Source of the DNA: Candidatus Sericytochromatia bacterium
GTDB taxonomy: Bacteria; Cyanobacteriota; Sericytochromatia; UBA7694
Length of the DNA stretch: 64,000 nucleotides
Direction of reading: 5' to 3'
Assembly: GCA_018780035.1 (NCBI GenBank)
Contig: JADMKE010000013.1
Span: forward strand, 1 to 64,000
In this document: positions 17,703-26,022 of the stretch, piece by piece
Numbering within the stretch: the first letter of the stretch is position 1
Layout of the letters: the number at the start of each line of letters is the position of its first letter
Translations under genes and position numbers: made by a program
Notes under the pieces: model-generated
What the model saw: only the letters and a program-made list of their open reading frames with translations
The model's database searches: none
Told to the model about the DNA's origin: nothing

Positions 17703-18696
17703 GACAGAAATCCAAACCACCCCAGAATTACCCATTGCGCCAGCCGCGGTGGCCGAGGCCGCACCCGAGGCCGCGCAAGAAGCAACACACACGCCCGCTG
17801 AAATCAGTGCAGAAACGTCTGCCGAAATCGCGGCAACAGAACAGGCCGCCCCGGAAGCCACAGCTCCAAGCCCTGGTTTAGGCGGCGAAAAACCTGCAAG
17901 CCCCCCGCAAAACAAACGCTCTAAACGTGGTCAAAATCGCAAAACCACGCCGGGCGGCAAAGATGTGTCAGGAAAAGAAGCGGGCAAAAAAGGCAAAAGC
18001 AAAGACAAGGGCCGGGATAAAAACCAGGATCCAAGTTGGGTCTCTTACCAACCCGCTGATATTATCAAACGGATGCAAAACAAGCGTTCGATTTGGGATG
18101 CCTATATGGAAGATGCGGGTGCCCTGTCCCTGCAAATTCGCCAATGGGGCTTGGGGGCCAGTTTGGCTATCTTACTCGCCCAGACCCAAAGCAAACGCAA
18201 GCGCAGACTCTATTGGGATCTGTCCAAATGGATGCTCAAAGAGCGCAAACTCAAAGGCAAAAATTCCCGCAGTTTAATCGAAAGCGTGCTCTATGGCGAT
18301 GCTTTCTATTTGTTGCGGGCCACGGAAGCCAGTTTGGGCTTTTTAGAAGAAATTCTGTTCTTGGGCCAACAAAAAGCCTATCAGCCCATGATTGGCAAAG
18401 AAAGTGGTAAAGAGGGCCTTAATCCACAAGAAAATGCCCCCGAAACAGTGGCCGACAGCGCCTCAGACCAGCCCAAAATGGAAGTTTCCAGCGAAAGCGA
18501 AGTTGAAACAACCGTTGAGGTTGAAGCCCCCCTTGAAGTTGAAAACCACAGCGAAGTTGAAGATACAACCGACATTTCAGCTGCGCCAGCAGTAGAAATA
18601 GAAGCTGAATCTGGCGCTGAAACAACCCCAGAGACAACCCCAGAAGCAACCCCAGACCAGAACGATGAAACCCGGAGTGCCCCTGTCCATGCTTGA
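17695..18696 (+). CDS. cmr5: Cmr5-like small subunit with long disordered tails
   Basis: Residues about 117-228 carry the all-helical Cmr5 small-subunit pattern: IWDAYMEDAGALSLQIRQWGLGASLAILLAQ, then YWDLSKWMLK and a final helix (LLRATEASLGFLEEILFLG). In type III-B complexes Cmr5 stacks along the target-binding filament. The core is flanked by low-complexity tails. Residues 1-115 are Ala/Glu/Pro/Thr-rich then Lys/Gly-rich. Residues 230-333 are strongly acidic, with VE/EV and TTPE repeats. A normal Cmr5 is about 120-170 residues, so this one is about twice the usual size. The start overlaps cmr4 by 8 bp and has an AAGGAG site. The tails should be disordered and could mediate clustering or partner binding; that is inference. 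Confidence 0.78.
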   Translation: MSETEIQTTPELPIAPAAVAEAAPEAAQEATHTPAEISAETSAEIAATEQAAPEATAPSPGLGGEKPASPPQNKRSKRGQNRKTTPGGKDVSGKEAGKKGKSKDKGRDKNQDPSWVSYQPADIIKRMQNKRSIWDAYMEDAGALSLQIRQWGLGASLAILLAQTQSKRKRRLYWDLSKWMLKERKLKGKNSRSLIESVLYGDAFYLLRATEASLGFLEEILFLGQQKAYQPMIGKESGKEGLNPQENAPETVADSASDQPKMEVSSESEVETTVEVEAPLEVENHSEVEDTTDISAAPAVEIEAESGAETTPETTPEATPDQNDETRSAPVHA

Positions 18697-21418
18697 GAGC
18701 CAAGAAGAAACCTTAAATGACATTCCCGCTGCCTCCGAACAGCCCGAAGCGCCTTTGCCCGAGATGGCATTGACTGAGGCAGCTCAGACCGAAACGCCTG
18801 AGCCAGAAAGCGCTGGGCCAGCACCCTCTCAGGCATCCCCGGAAGCCAAGGGTGAAACAGAGCCCCCCGCATCTGCAGCTCCTGTCAAAGCGGTGCCCCC
18901 AGCCGTCAGTCGTTCAATCCAATTTATCGCCCTCCCCATCAGTAGCAGCCAATTGCTGAAAAAGCAAGGCAGCAGCCATCCAGGTTTGCTTTCAGCCCCT
19001 TACGCCAGCCTCTTGGGTATGACTGATCGTCAATTGGATTTTCCCTTTAACCAGGAAACCTTGCGTCGCGTTTGGCAAAAAACGGCCCATGCACTCAACA
19101 CCTCAGTTGAATTGAAAAAAGAATGGGAAAACCAACGTTCTCGCCGTCAAAAGGTTCTGCAGGCTCAAAAAGCACGTCTCTTCAGCTTGCAAACCCTGGC
19201 CCCATTAATGGTGGAAGCCAGCCATATTTTGGGTCATACAGGCCTGGAATTTCATCCCATCTATGGTTTCCCCTATTTGCCCGCCTCCCGGCTCAAAGGC
19301 CTGATGCGCGAGTACGCCGAAACACATTGGCTGCCTGAGCAAGAGGACAAAACCCAGGCTGAGCAACAGATCAGCGCATTACTCGGTGGTGCAGCGAAAC
19401 AGGGTGGCGAAGGTGGAACCGTGATTGTACATGACGCCTGGCCTGAACAATGGCCAAGTGTCCAAACAGATTTACATGCCTGTCATCACCGCCCTTATTA
19501 CCAGCGCCGTGAAGCTGCTGGTGATTGGCAAACCCCCGATCCCCGTTATTTTTTAAGTCTGCGCAGTGGCGCTCGCTTTGGCTTCGCCCTGACCCCCCGC
19601 CGCCCTGGTCAAGAGGCTGGTCTGGCCTTGGTCGAAACCTGGTTGGTTTCAGCTCTTTCCACCTATGGCTACGGCAGTGGGCGCCAATCGGGTTACGGCC
19701 TGATGAAATCCCCCCATGGGGCTTCAAGTGGAGCCGCAGCAAGTGACTCTTCACACCGTTTCTCCGTCTCTGTCAGCTTAAATACCCCTGGGTTTTATCG
19801 CGGTGCAGGCACCCGTTCTGAAGACTGTCAATTGCGTGCCAGCAGCCTGCGCGGACTCTTGCGTTGGTGGTGGAGAACCCTGCACAGCGGCTTTTTGCCC
19901 CAGCGTTCACTGGTTTTGCTCGAAAATGCCCTCTGGGGCAATCGCGGTAAAAAAGGCGCAATCAGAATCCAGATTCAACCCCAGGGCTCCTTACAAGCTC
20001 GGCGTTTTCAGGAGTTTGAACTGGCCCAACAAATGCCGGCACCAGAACACCCCAAAACAAAACCCGGTTTGAGTTACCTGACCTACGGCACCGGTGACAA
20101 TCAAGAGCGGGCCTATTATTTGGCTGCCGGAACCCGCTGGCAGATCAGCTTAAGCTGTGACAGTGCCCAGTTATTGCCCGGAGGCGAACACCCAGGTGTT
20201 TCAATTTCAGCAGAAACGGTTTTGGATCAGGTCAAAGCAGCGCTTTGGCTGTTCTGTCAGTTTGGTGGCAGTGGGCAGCGCATGCGCAAAGGTCTCGGTT
20301 CTTTTCAACTGCCAGCCGAATTGTCGGACTCGCTGGAGAATCTCCAAGCCAAGAGCGAACAATTGCGTGAAGACTGTGGTTTCAGTTCACAGTTTCAAGA
20401 GCGCTATTGCGACTCCCCCTCTCTGCAGCAGCGCATAGAACAAGCAGATATTCTCACACCCTGGAAAAACGAATGGTTTGCTCTGCACCAGCTGGGTTAT
20501 GCTTACCAAGCCTTTATGCAAAAGCACAAGCACCAAGCGCTCAAGCGCGGCCTGGGCTTGCCCCGCGAAATCGGCGCACCCATACAGGGTGATTGGGAGA
20601 TGCTGGCCCCCGTCAAAGACCGGATGGCCTCTCCCCTCTGGTTGCATTTTGACCGCCAAGCCGAAACCGGCAATTTGATTCTGCGTATGCTTGCTTTCCC
20701 CAATAAACAGAGCGGCTCCCTTGAAAATAGCCAGAGTTTATTGGCTGAATTGCTCACCCATTTGCGCAGTTATCTCAGCCAAGCGATTGAGACCTATCCC
20801 TTGGAACCCGAAATTCGTTTGAATACCGAAGAGCGCAAAGCGCGCCCAGCACGGGGCGGAGAAAAACGTCCTCCTTTCCAACGCAGCGCAACAGCGCCCA
20901 CACTCGGTGAAAATGGCGAACCCCTGCCCAATGCAGGGAGAAACGAACCCATGCGGGAATGGCGCAAACGCCCCGAACGCAGCGAAGGGGATCGGGCTCC
21001 ACGCGGTGGCGAGCGAGGTGAACGCGGCCCTCGTCCTGAGCGCAGTGGTGAAGGCCCCGGCCGTAAACCGCGGCGGGAAGGATCTGGAGACAAACCCTTC
21101 CGGCGCTCCGAAGGCGCTGCTCTGGGTGGGTTTAAATCTGCCCGCCCCTCCGCTCCCCGGCCAGTGCAAGCAGGTGATCGGGTCGAAGTGGCCCTGCTCG
21201 AAGAGCGCACCAAAAAAGGTGGTTGGCGGGCTCAGCATGGCCCCAGCGGTTTAAGTGGTCCGATTGTTAATTCGGGCTTGGTTCCTGCCGAGAACGAAGT
21301 GGGCTCCAGCTTAACCCTGATTGTTCACTCCATCAACCGCTTTGAAATGGCCTTCCGCGTGCCCACCGCCGCAGATGAAGCCAAAGGCAAGAAAAAAAAC
21401 AGCCGCGCTGAAGTTTAA
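18689..21418 (+). CDS. Cmr6-Cmr1 fusion RAMP protein with RGG-like tail
   Basis: The ATG at 18689 overlaps cmr5 by 8 bp (ATGCTTGA), copying the cmr4/cmr5 junction; an in-frame ATG 24 bp upstream is possible. Residues 1-72 are acidic and Pro-rich. Residues about 75-342 match Cmr6: GLEFHPIYGFPYLPASRLKG, VIVHDAWPEQW, and a Gly-rich loop TYGYGSGRQSGYG. Residues about 356-700 match Cmr1: an N-terminal RAMP strand, LRASSLRGLLRWWWRTL, LLENALWGNRGKKGAIRI, and FGGSGQRMRKGLGSF. Residues about 715-825 are Arg/Gly/Glu/Pro-rich (RGG-like). Residues about 828-892 form a small beta-rich domain (GDRVEVALLEERTKKGGW ... SSLTLIVHSI) that looks like an OB/TRAM-type RNA-binding barrel. Cmr6 and Cmr1 are adjacent head-side subunits in type III-B complexes, so fusion is structurally plausible. 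A strong terminator follows. The RAMP parts are well supported; the last domain is inferred. Confidence 0.82.
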   Translation: MLESQEETLNDIPAASEQPEAPLPEMALTEAAQTETPEPESAGPAPSQASPEAKGETEPPASAAPVKAVPPAVSRSIQFIALPISSSQLLKKQGSSHPGLLSAPYASLLGMTDRQLDFPFNQETLRRVWQKTAHALNTSVELKKEWENQRSRRQKVLQAQKARLFSLQTLAPLMVEASHILGHTGLEFHPIYGFPYLPASRLKGLMREYAETHWLPEQEDKTQAEQQISALLGGAAKQGGEGGTVIVHDAWPEQWPSVQTDLHACHHRPYYQRREAAGDWQTPDPRYFLSLRSGARFGFALTPRRPGQEAGLALVETWLVSALSTYGYGSGRQSGYGLMKSPHGASSGAAASDSSHRFSVSVSLNTPGFYRGAGTRSEDCQLRASSLRGLLRWWWRTLHSGFLPQRSLVLLENALWGNRGKKGAIRIQIQPQGSLQARRFQEFELAQQMPAPEHPKTKPGLSYLTYGTGDNQERAYYLAAGTRWQISLSCDSAQLLPGGEHPGVSISAETVLDQVKAALWLFCQFGGSGQRMRKGLGSFQLPAELSDSLENLQAKSEQLREDCGFSSQFQERYCDSPSLQQRIEQADILTPWKNEWFALHQLGYAYQAFMQKHKHQALKRGLGLPREIGAPIQGDWEMLAPVKDRMASPLWLHFDRQAETGNLILRMLAFPNKQSGSLENSQSLLAELLTHLRSYLSQAIETYPLEPEIRLNTEERKARPARGGEKRPPFQRSATAPTLGENGEPLPNAGRNEPMREWRKRPERSEGDRAPRGGERGERGPRPERSGEGPGRKPRREGSGDKPFRRSEGAALGGFKSARPSAPRPVQAGDRVEVALLEERTKKGGWRAQHGPSGLSGPIVNSGLVPAENEVGSSLTLIVHSINRFEMAFRVPTAADEAKGKKKNSRAEV

Positions 21419-21442
21419 CAGCCCAAAATAAACAGCCAGATT

Positions 21443-21482
21443 AAAAACCGCCCACAGCCTGCAACAGCTTGGGCGGTTTTTT
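21443..21482. terminator. Bidirectional terminator after the RAMP operon
   Basis: A 12-bp stem (AAAAACCGCCCA / TGGGCGGTTTTT) with a 15-base loop and T-runs on both strands lies between the fusion gene and the convergent thpR. Confidence 0.85.
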
Positions 21483-21501
21483 CGTGGAGGGGGGTGAAAG
21501 C

Positions 21502-22089
21502 TTAAGCCCTGAGCAAAAAGCGTTCCAAGGTGTTATAAACAAAGCCATTCGGGCTTGGCACCGACTCCAAGAGCTCTATCTGTTCAACTTGCCAATTCCA
21601 AGCAGGCATGGGCAAAACAGCAGCCAAGAGATGGGGTTCGGGCAAATGCAAAGGCACGGCCTGCGGTTGACGCACCCGCCCCAAGGTCAGATGGGGATGA
21701 TACGGATGTTCAGCAGGTGCAAAGCCCTGCTGCAAGAGCTGCTGTTCCAAGGCCTGCTGAAGTTCCATCAAAGCAGGCCTTGGATAGACATTCCAAAAAA
21801 CCACTCGGGCCCATTCCAAGGCAGGAAAACAGCCAAAGCCATCTAATTGCAGCTGAAAAGCCAATCGCTCTGCCAGAGCCAAAGGCAAGATTTCAGTCAA
21901 TTTCACAATTTGTGCATCACTCTGAAGCCCCAAAAACTTCAGGGTCAAATGCATCTTTTCGGGCAAAACCCAAGCACAAGGGAGGTTGGGATGGCACTCT
22001 CGCAATAATTTTTGGGCAGCCCGGGCCAATGCCCGCAACTCTGGGGGCAGGGAAATGGCAATAAATAGGCGTTTGGGCTCAGGTGGCAT
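21502..22089 (-). CDS. thpR: RNA 2',3'-cyclic phosphodiesterase (LigT/ThpR family)
   Basis: This is a 2H-phosphoesterase that opens 2',3'-cyclic phosphates on RNA ends. Both HxTx catalytic motifs are present: HLTLKFLG starting at residue 47 and HPHLTLGR in the C-terminal half. The start at 22089 gives the family N-terminus (KRLFIAISLPPEL), and the 195-residue length is typical. The ATG lies inside the end of the upstream cyclic-nucleotide-binding gene (11-bp overlap), so the genes are translationally coupled. Its position next to the RAMP operon is convergent, so co-regulation is not implied, although both concern RNA. Confidence 0.92.
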   Translation of the reverse strand: MPPEPKRLFIAISLPPELRALARAAQKLLRECHPNLPCAWVLPEKMHLTLKFLGLQSDAQIVKLTEILPLALAERLAFQLQLDGFGCFPALEWARVVFWNVYPRPALMELQQALEQQLLQQGFAPAEHPYHPHLTLGRVRQPQAVPLHLPEPHLLAAVLPMPAWNWQVEQIELLESVPSPNGFVYNTLERFLLRA

Positions 22090-22558
22090 ATTTGATGCGT
22101 TGGTTGGCCCCACGCATCCGGCGACTGAGGATTTCGGCCACCCCAAACATAAACTTGGCAGCGGTGGTTGGATCTTTGGCCAATAGATCGTCAAAATCAT
22201 CGCGGGTCAGACAAAAGACCTCTGAGGGTTCACCTGCGGTAATCGTGGCAGAACGGGGTTGGCGGTCCATAAAGGACATTTCTCCAAAAATCAGACCCGC
22301 CCCAGCCACAAAGAAAGTCAGATCATCGCCACTGCGGGCGGTAGAGGTCACGTTAAACAGTCCTTTGATAATCACATAGAGGTGTTCGTCTTCATTTCCC
22401 TCATGAAAGACCACGTCTCCCGTCTCATAGCTAATGATATCCGAACGTTTCATGACTTCAAAGATTTCGCGCTCAGCCATCTGGGAAAAAATCTTCAGGC
22501 CTTTGAGTTCCTGTAATTTATTCAGAATCGCCAGCTTTTGCTGTTCATCAATGCCCAT
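22079..22558 (-). CDS. Cyclic nucleotide-binding domain protein
   Basis: A single cNMP-binding (CRP-type) beta-barrel domain fills residues about 20-140, with the family pattern YETGDVVFHEGNEDEHLYVIIKG and a phosphate-binding cassette like GEMSFMDRQPRSATI. Arg in that cassette is present, so cAMP or cGMP binding is possible. There is no DNA-binding HTH, so it is not a CRP-type transcription factor; it probably acts through protein contacts. It is 12 bp after an unknown 278-residue gene and overlaps thpR, forming a three-gene operon. Confidence 0.88.
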   Translation of the reverse strand: MGIDEQQKLAILNKLQELKGLKIFSQMAEREIFEVMKRSDIISYETGDVVFHEGNEDEHLYVIIKGLFNVTSTARSGDDLTFFVAGAGLIFGEMSFMDRQPRSATITAGEPSEVFCLTRDDFDDLLAKDPTTAAKFMFGVAEILSRRMRGANQRIKYAT

Positions 22559-22569
22559 CTAGAACCCCT

Positions 22570-23406
22570 TTATTCACCCTGGTGAGATTTATCGGCCAAA
22601 CTCCTGGCATAACTGATCGCCTCATCGTGGCTGCGTCCTTCTTGCCTTAAAACGCGATAGGCCTCTAAAAAGGCCTGCGGCAGTGCTGCCAAGTCTTGTT
22701 TTTCTTGAACAAAAGCCATCGATTCAGCGTGACTATAGCCCTCTTCGCGGAAGTGGTCATAGGCATTTTGGTACTCAGGCTCCATCATACGTACCTCGGC
22801 ATGTTGATCCGAGGCTTTGCCTTTGGGAGCCGTCTGAGGAGATTGGTTAAGTACATTGCGCAGATTGCCAAAGAGAGAACCCAAAATACCGTTTAAATCA
22901 CGGTTGAGACCATCGACATTATAGGCTTTTTGGATCGCCTCTTGGTAATCCAATTGGGCCCGCTCAATTTTGCCAAAGTCGATATTGTAATCCATGGCCT
23001 CGATCAAATCGGCCACCACCTGCTCGTCGAGCACATTGACCACTTTGCGCAGGGTCACCGCCATTTGTTCGACATCCAGCTCATCGCCAAAATACTGGGT
23101 CATTTTTTCTTCGAGTTCCAGCGAGACCTTAAAGACCCGTTTGAGTTCAACTTTGTTGATCCCCATCTGTTTGGCCAATTCTTTTAAACCCTCTTTGTTC
23201 TCCAATTGGGGGCGTACCACCGCGCTATTAAAATAGCGCACGGGCATGACCATGGACTGCAATTGGCGCTGCAATTTTTGGCGACTGTCGGGGTTGGTTT
23301 TAAATTCATTGATGGAATGGTGCAGTTTTTCTTTAAATTCAGCCAGGGCCTCTTCTGGGTTGCGTCCGCCCAAAAACCGCCGAATCATGTCTTTTAATCC
23401 AGCCAC
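22570..23406 (-). CDS. Hypothetical helical protein (GTG start)
   Basis: I do not recognise this protein. The start codon is GTG, with a perfect AGGAGG site 7 bp upstream. The 278 residues are mostly charged amphipathic helix (ELAKQMGINKVELKRVFKVSLELEEKM; VVADLIEAMDYNIDFGKIERAQLDYQEAIQ). Two related short segments near the C-terminus, FREEGYSHAESMAFV and LRQEGRSHDEAISYA, look like a duplicated helical hairpin. No signal or membrane segment is seen. It leads the operon with the cyclic-nucleotide-binding protein and thpR, so it may be a partner of that sensor. Confidence 0.8.
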   Translation of the reverse strand: MAGLKDMIRRFLGGRNPEEALAEFKEKLHHSINEFKTNPDSRQKLQRQLQSMVMPVRYFNSAVVRPQLENKEGLKELAKQMGINKVELKRVFKVSLELEEKMTQYFGDELDVEQMAVTLRKVVNVLDEQVVADLIEAMDYNIDFGKIERAQLDYQEAIQKAYNVDGLNRDLNGILGSLFGNLRNVLNQSPQTAPKGKASDQHAEVRMMEPEYQNAYDHFREEGYSHAESMAFVQEKQDLAALPQAFLEAYRVLRQEGRSHDEAISYARSLADKSHQGE

Positions 23407-23565
23407 TTAAAAGCCTCCTGTTGTCCTGTCTAAGGACTTTCGTATCTGTTCTTCACTTCTTAATGGTACTATGGGCGCGGGATATCAGCCAAGCCAGATG
23501 GCGTTCTTGCGCAGAGAAAGTCATTCGTTCAAAAGAATCCTGTGTCAGATCCGTTTTTTTGCATT

Positions 23566-23603
23566 AAAAAACCGGGCCTGTTCAAGACAAGACCCGGTTT
23601 TTT
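23566..23603 (-). terminator. Terminator of the sigma/anti-sigma/Spy-like operon
   Basis: An 11-bp stem (AAAAAACCGGG / CCCGGTTTTTT) lies 13 bp after the stop of the gene at 23616-24041, with a T-run on the minus strand. Confidence 0.8.
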
Positions 23604-23615
23604 AAGCGTAAAGCT

Positions 23616-24041
23616 TTATTTCATCGAAACAGCTTGGGGCAGAATCGCCAATTGAGTCGGCGTTAAAAGTGCCCGCACAGCCAGGAAATGGTCCAAAGAC
23701 TGCTTTTGCAATTGGCCTTCAAGGGCCAATTTTTCTTGCAGGAGCTTGCGCACAAAATTGGGATTGGGAGCTGGGGATGTCAGCTGGTTCTGAATTTCGA
23801 GCTGTTTGACCTGGGCATCCGCTTTTAGACGAACAGCCTTTTTGTTGAACTCAATGCGAAGTGCATTGATCTTTTTGATTTGATCGGGGCTGAGTTTCAG
23901 CATTTTCCAATCAATCGAGGAAGGAACTGCAGCAGGTTTTTCAGAGGCATCTTTGGCTTGAGACGGGGCTGTGTACATCCCGAGTCCCAACATAATACTG
24001 GCAGCAACCGCCAGAACGCGTGAGGAAATATTCTTATTCAT
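23616..24041 (-). CDS. Spy/CpxP-like periplasmic protein
   Basis: A Sec signal peptide (cleavage probably after QAK or SQA near residue 30) precedes about 110 residues of charged helix. The pattern LSPDQIKKINALRIEFNKKAVRLKADAQVKQLEIQNQL and the later ALLTPTQLAILPQ fits the Spy/CpxP/LTxxQ family of small periplasmic chaperone or metal-stress proteins. It lies 10 bp after the anti-sigma-like gene, so it is probably part of the same envelope-stress operon. The LTxxQ motif is present as LTPTQ. Family assignment is by pattern only. Confidence 0.7.
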   Translation of the reverse strand: MNKNISSRVLAVAASIMLGLGMYTAPSQAKDASEKPAAVPSSIDWKMLKLSPDQIKKINALRIEFNKKAVRLKADAQVKQLEIQNQLTSPAPNPNFVRKLLQEKLALEGQLQKQSLDHFLAVRALLTPTQLAILPQAVSMK

Positions 24042-24051
24042 GACCTCTCAC

Positions 24052-25377
24052 CTACCCTTCTATTAAATTATTATAGTCGTCATCGGTCGTATTTTCAAAA
24101 GAATCTTGCAAATCAACGAATAATTCGTCTTCAGCTTGATTCTCTAAATCAATCACATGGTCTGTTGGTACATTTTTCGTGTTGTCGACTACTGCAGTTC
24201 CATTCACTCCCGAAGGAGCATTCTGGTTGTCCAGCATTTGCTGGGAGAAAGAGACCAAAAGACCAAAGAAGGCAATCCCTGCCACCATGCGGGCATAACG
24301 GCCCTGAAGCAAGCGGGGAAGCGCAAAAATCTGTTTTTTCTGCTGTGAATCCACAGCATCAAGTTGGGCCGAAAGCCGCTGCAGAAAGGCTGGGCTGGCT
24401 TCGGTCAGGGGCAGTGCTTTCAAGGCCTGAGACAGGACTTGAAGGTTCTGCAATTCAGTTTGAACCTCAGCAGCACCCAATTGCTGGGCGCTGAGTTCGA
24501 GATCCCGATCAAAATGGGCTGAGACAAGTTCAAACTCAGGGGCGATTTCAATTGAATCCAAGCGGGCCATCAGGCCTTGGGCAAAAGATTCAGAGGCCGC
24601 AGGTGTGGGAAGGGCCTGCAAAGCCTGGCTTAGAACAGAAAAATTGTGACTGTGCTGACGGGCCAAAGGATGTTTGACCATTTCTGGAGACAATACTTCG
24701 TGTTCGTCAAAGCCCGCAGAGAGGGTTTCGAAACGGAGTTCGTCACAGGTATCGAGCAGGCTTTCGAGCTGGGTGTAAAACTCAGCAGAAGCAGCGGGAA
24801 CGGGCAAAGCCTGGAGTGAACGGGTCAGCACTGAAAAGTTTTTTAAGGTGGCGCAGGCCACTTCTGAGAGCATTTCGGGCTCAATCTCTTGCTGATCGTA
24901 GACTGCAGAGAGGTCGCTCAGTTCAAGTTCAACCGGCTCAGGCAAGAATGCCATCAGGCGTTCGGCAAAATCTGAAACATTTATTTCTGGGGTGGGCAAA
25001 GTCTGAATGGCCTGGGCCAAGACTCTGAGATTGTGTACATGGGTCTGAGCAATTTCGCTGCTGGGGGGGGAATCAAAAACGTCTTCAGGAATATCTTCGC
25101 CATCACTGTAAGCGGAGAGGTTTTCAAAATCTTCAGCGGGATCTTCTTGCTCCCAGCCCAGGGCGTCGAGGCGGGCAAAGAGGGAATCTTCAAAACTGGT
25201 GGGGGAAGGAGTTTGTGAAAGATTTTGACAGGCGCGAGTCAGAGACCCCATATTGCGCACATCGACCAACGCAGGTAGATTTTCGCCAAGGCCTTGCTGG
25301 ACATGAATGGCATCAGCGTCTGTCAATTCTTGATCCAGATAGGCGGAAAGGTCATCAAAGGGCATTGCAACTGACAT
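24052..25377 (-). CDS. Repeat-built anti-sigma-like membrane protein
   Basis: The start at 25377 overlaps the sigma factor stop by one base (TAATG), a strong sign of coupling. The cytoplasmic part consists of about five tandem copies of a 75-90 residue unit: a DLSAYLDQELTD-like acidic segment, then NLSVLSQALQALPTPAAS, then FAxxLxARLD. This resembles the anti-sigma (zf-HC2-type) helix arrangement repeated, but without the HxxxCxxC zinc motif. One transmembrane segment (MVAGIAFFGLLVSF) lies near residue 365, followed by an acidic, Asn/Asp-rich extracytoplasmic tail of about 60 residues. The position and topology say anti-sigma factor; the repeat makes it unusual. Confidence 0.75.
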   Translation of the reverse strand: MSVAMPFDDLSAYLDQELTDADAIHVQQGLGENLPALVDVRNMGSLTRACQNLSQTPSPTSFEDSLFARLDALGWEQEDPAEDFENLSAYSDGEDIPEDVFDSPPSSEIAQTHVHNLRVLAQAIQTLPTPEINVSDFAERLMAFLPEPVELELSDLSAVYDQQEIEPEMLSEVACATLKNFSVLTRSLQALPVPAASAEFYTQLESLLDTCDELRFETLSAGFDEHEVLSPEMVKHPLARQHSHNFSVLSQALQALPTPAASESFAQGLMARLDSIEIAPEFELVSAHFDRDLELSAQQLGAAEVQTELQNLQVLSQALKALPLTEASPAFLQRLSAQLDAVDSQQKKQIFALPRLLQGRYARMVAGIAFFGLLVSFSQQMLDNQNAPSGVNGTAVVDNTKNVPTDHVIDLENQAEDELFVDLQDSFENTTDDDYNNLIEG

Positions 25378-25994
25378 TAGATTTTTCTTTCCTCCTTTTC
25401 TTTTAAATAACCAGACAATTTTAAAATCAGCTTTTCCCGGGCCCGAGCAATGCGAGACTTGACCGTTCCCAGCGAGATATCCATGGCGTAGGCAATTTCT
25501 TCGTAGGACATGCCCTGAATCTCCCGCATCACAATCACCGCCCGGTGGGAAGGGGGCAGCTCCCGGATCGCTTCTTCGAGATGTTCCTGCCATTCGGTGC
25601 GGAGCAGTTCTTCTTCGGGCAAAAGGCCAGGGGCCTCTAACTCCATCTGAATGCTGTCTCCGTCTTCCATACGCAGGTCGTCGTCGAGCGAAAAAGCAAT
25701 GTGATTGCCTTTTTGCCGCATCCGGTCCCGAAAGGCATTCACCACAATCCGGTGTAACCAACTCCGAAAGGCAGCTGGAGACTTCAGCTTCCGAATCGAT
25801 TGATAGACCTTTACCCAGACTTCCTGGGCCACGTCTTCAATCTCCTCTTTGTCCTGCAATAACCGATAGAGCACCGCAAAAACCATGCTCTGATAGGCTT
25901 TCACCAAATCCATAAAGGCCTGGCGATTGCCCTCTTGGCATTGCCGGATGAGCTGTTCCTGCTTTTCTTTCAGGGCACTGTTTACCATACTCAT
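25377..25994 (-). CDS. ECF RNA polymerase sigma factor
   Basis: Sigma region 2 (AFMDLVKAYQSMVFAVLYRLLQDKEEIEDVAQEVWVKVYQSI) and region 4 (LPPSHRAVIVMREIQGMSYEEIAYAMDISLGTVKSRIARAREKL) are clear, and regions 1 and 3 are absent, so this is an extracytoplasmic-function (RpoE/SigW-type) factor. The 205-residue length is normal. The ATG at 25994 has a GAGGAAAG site. It is coupled to a membrane anti-sigma-like protein and followed by a Spy-like periplasmic protein, so it likely responds to envelope stress. A GGAAC-type element upstream suggests that it transcribes its own operon. Confidence 0.95.
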   Translation of the reverse strand: MSMVNSALKEKQEQLIRQCQEGNRQAFMDLVKAYQSMVFAVLYRLLQDKEEIEDVAQEVWVKVYQSIRKLKSPAAFRSWLHRIVVNAFRDRMRQKGNHIAFSLDDDLRMEDGDSIQMELEAPGLLPEEELLRTEWQEHLEEAIRELPPSHRAVIVMREIQGMSYEEIAYAMDISLGTVKSRIARAREKLILKLSGYLKEKEERKI

Positions 25995-26022
25995 GCGGAA
26001 TGTCTTTCCTCGTATTTAATGT

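Noticed and set aside
17695-18696. Assignment of the small subunit as Csm2
   Set aside because: The WDAY...GLGASLA pattern and the Cmr4/Cmr6/Cmr1 neighbours fit Cmr5 better.
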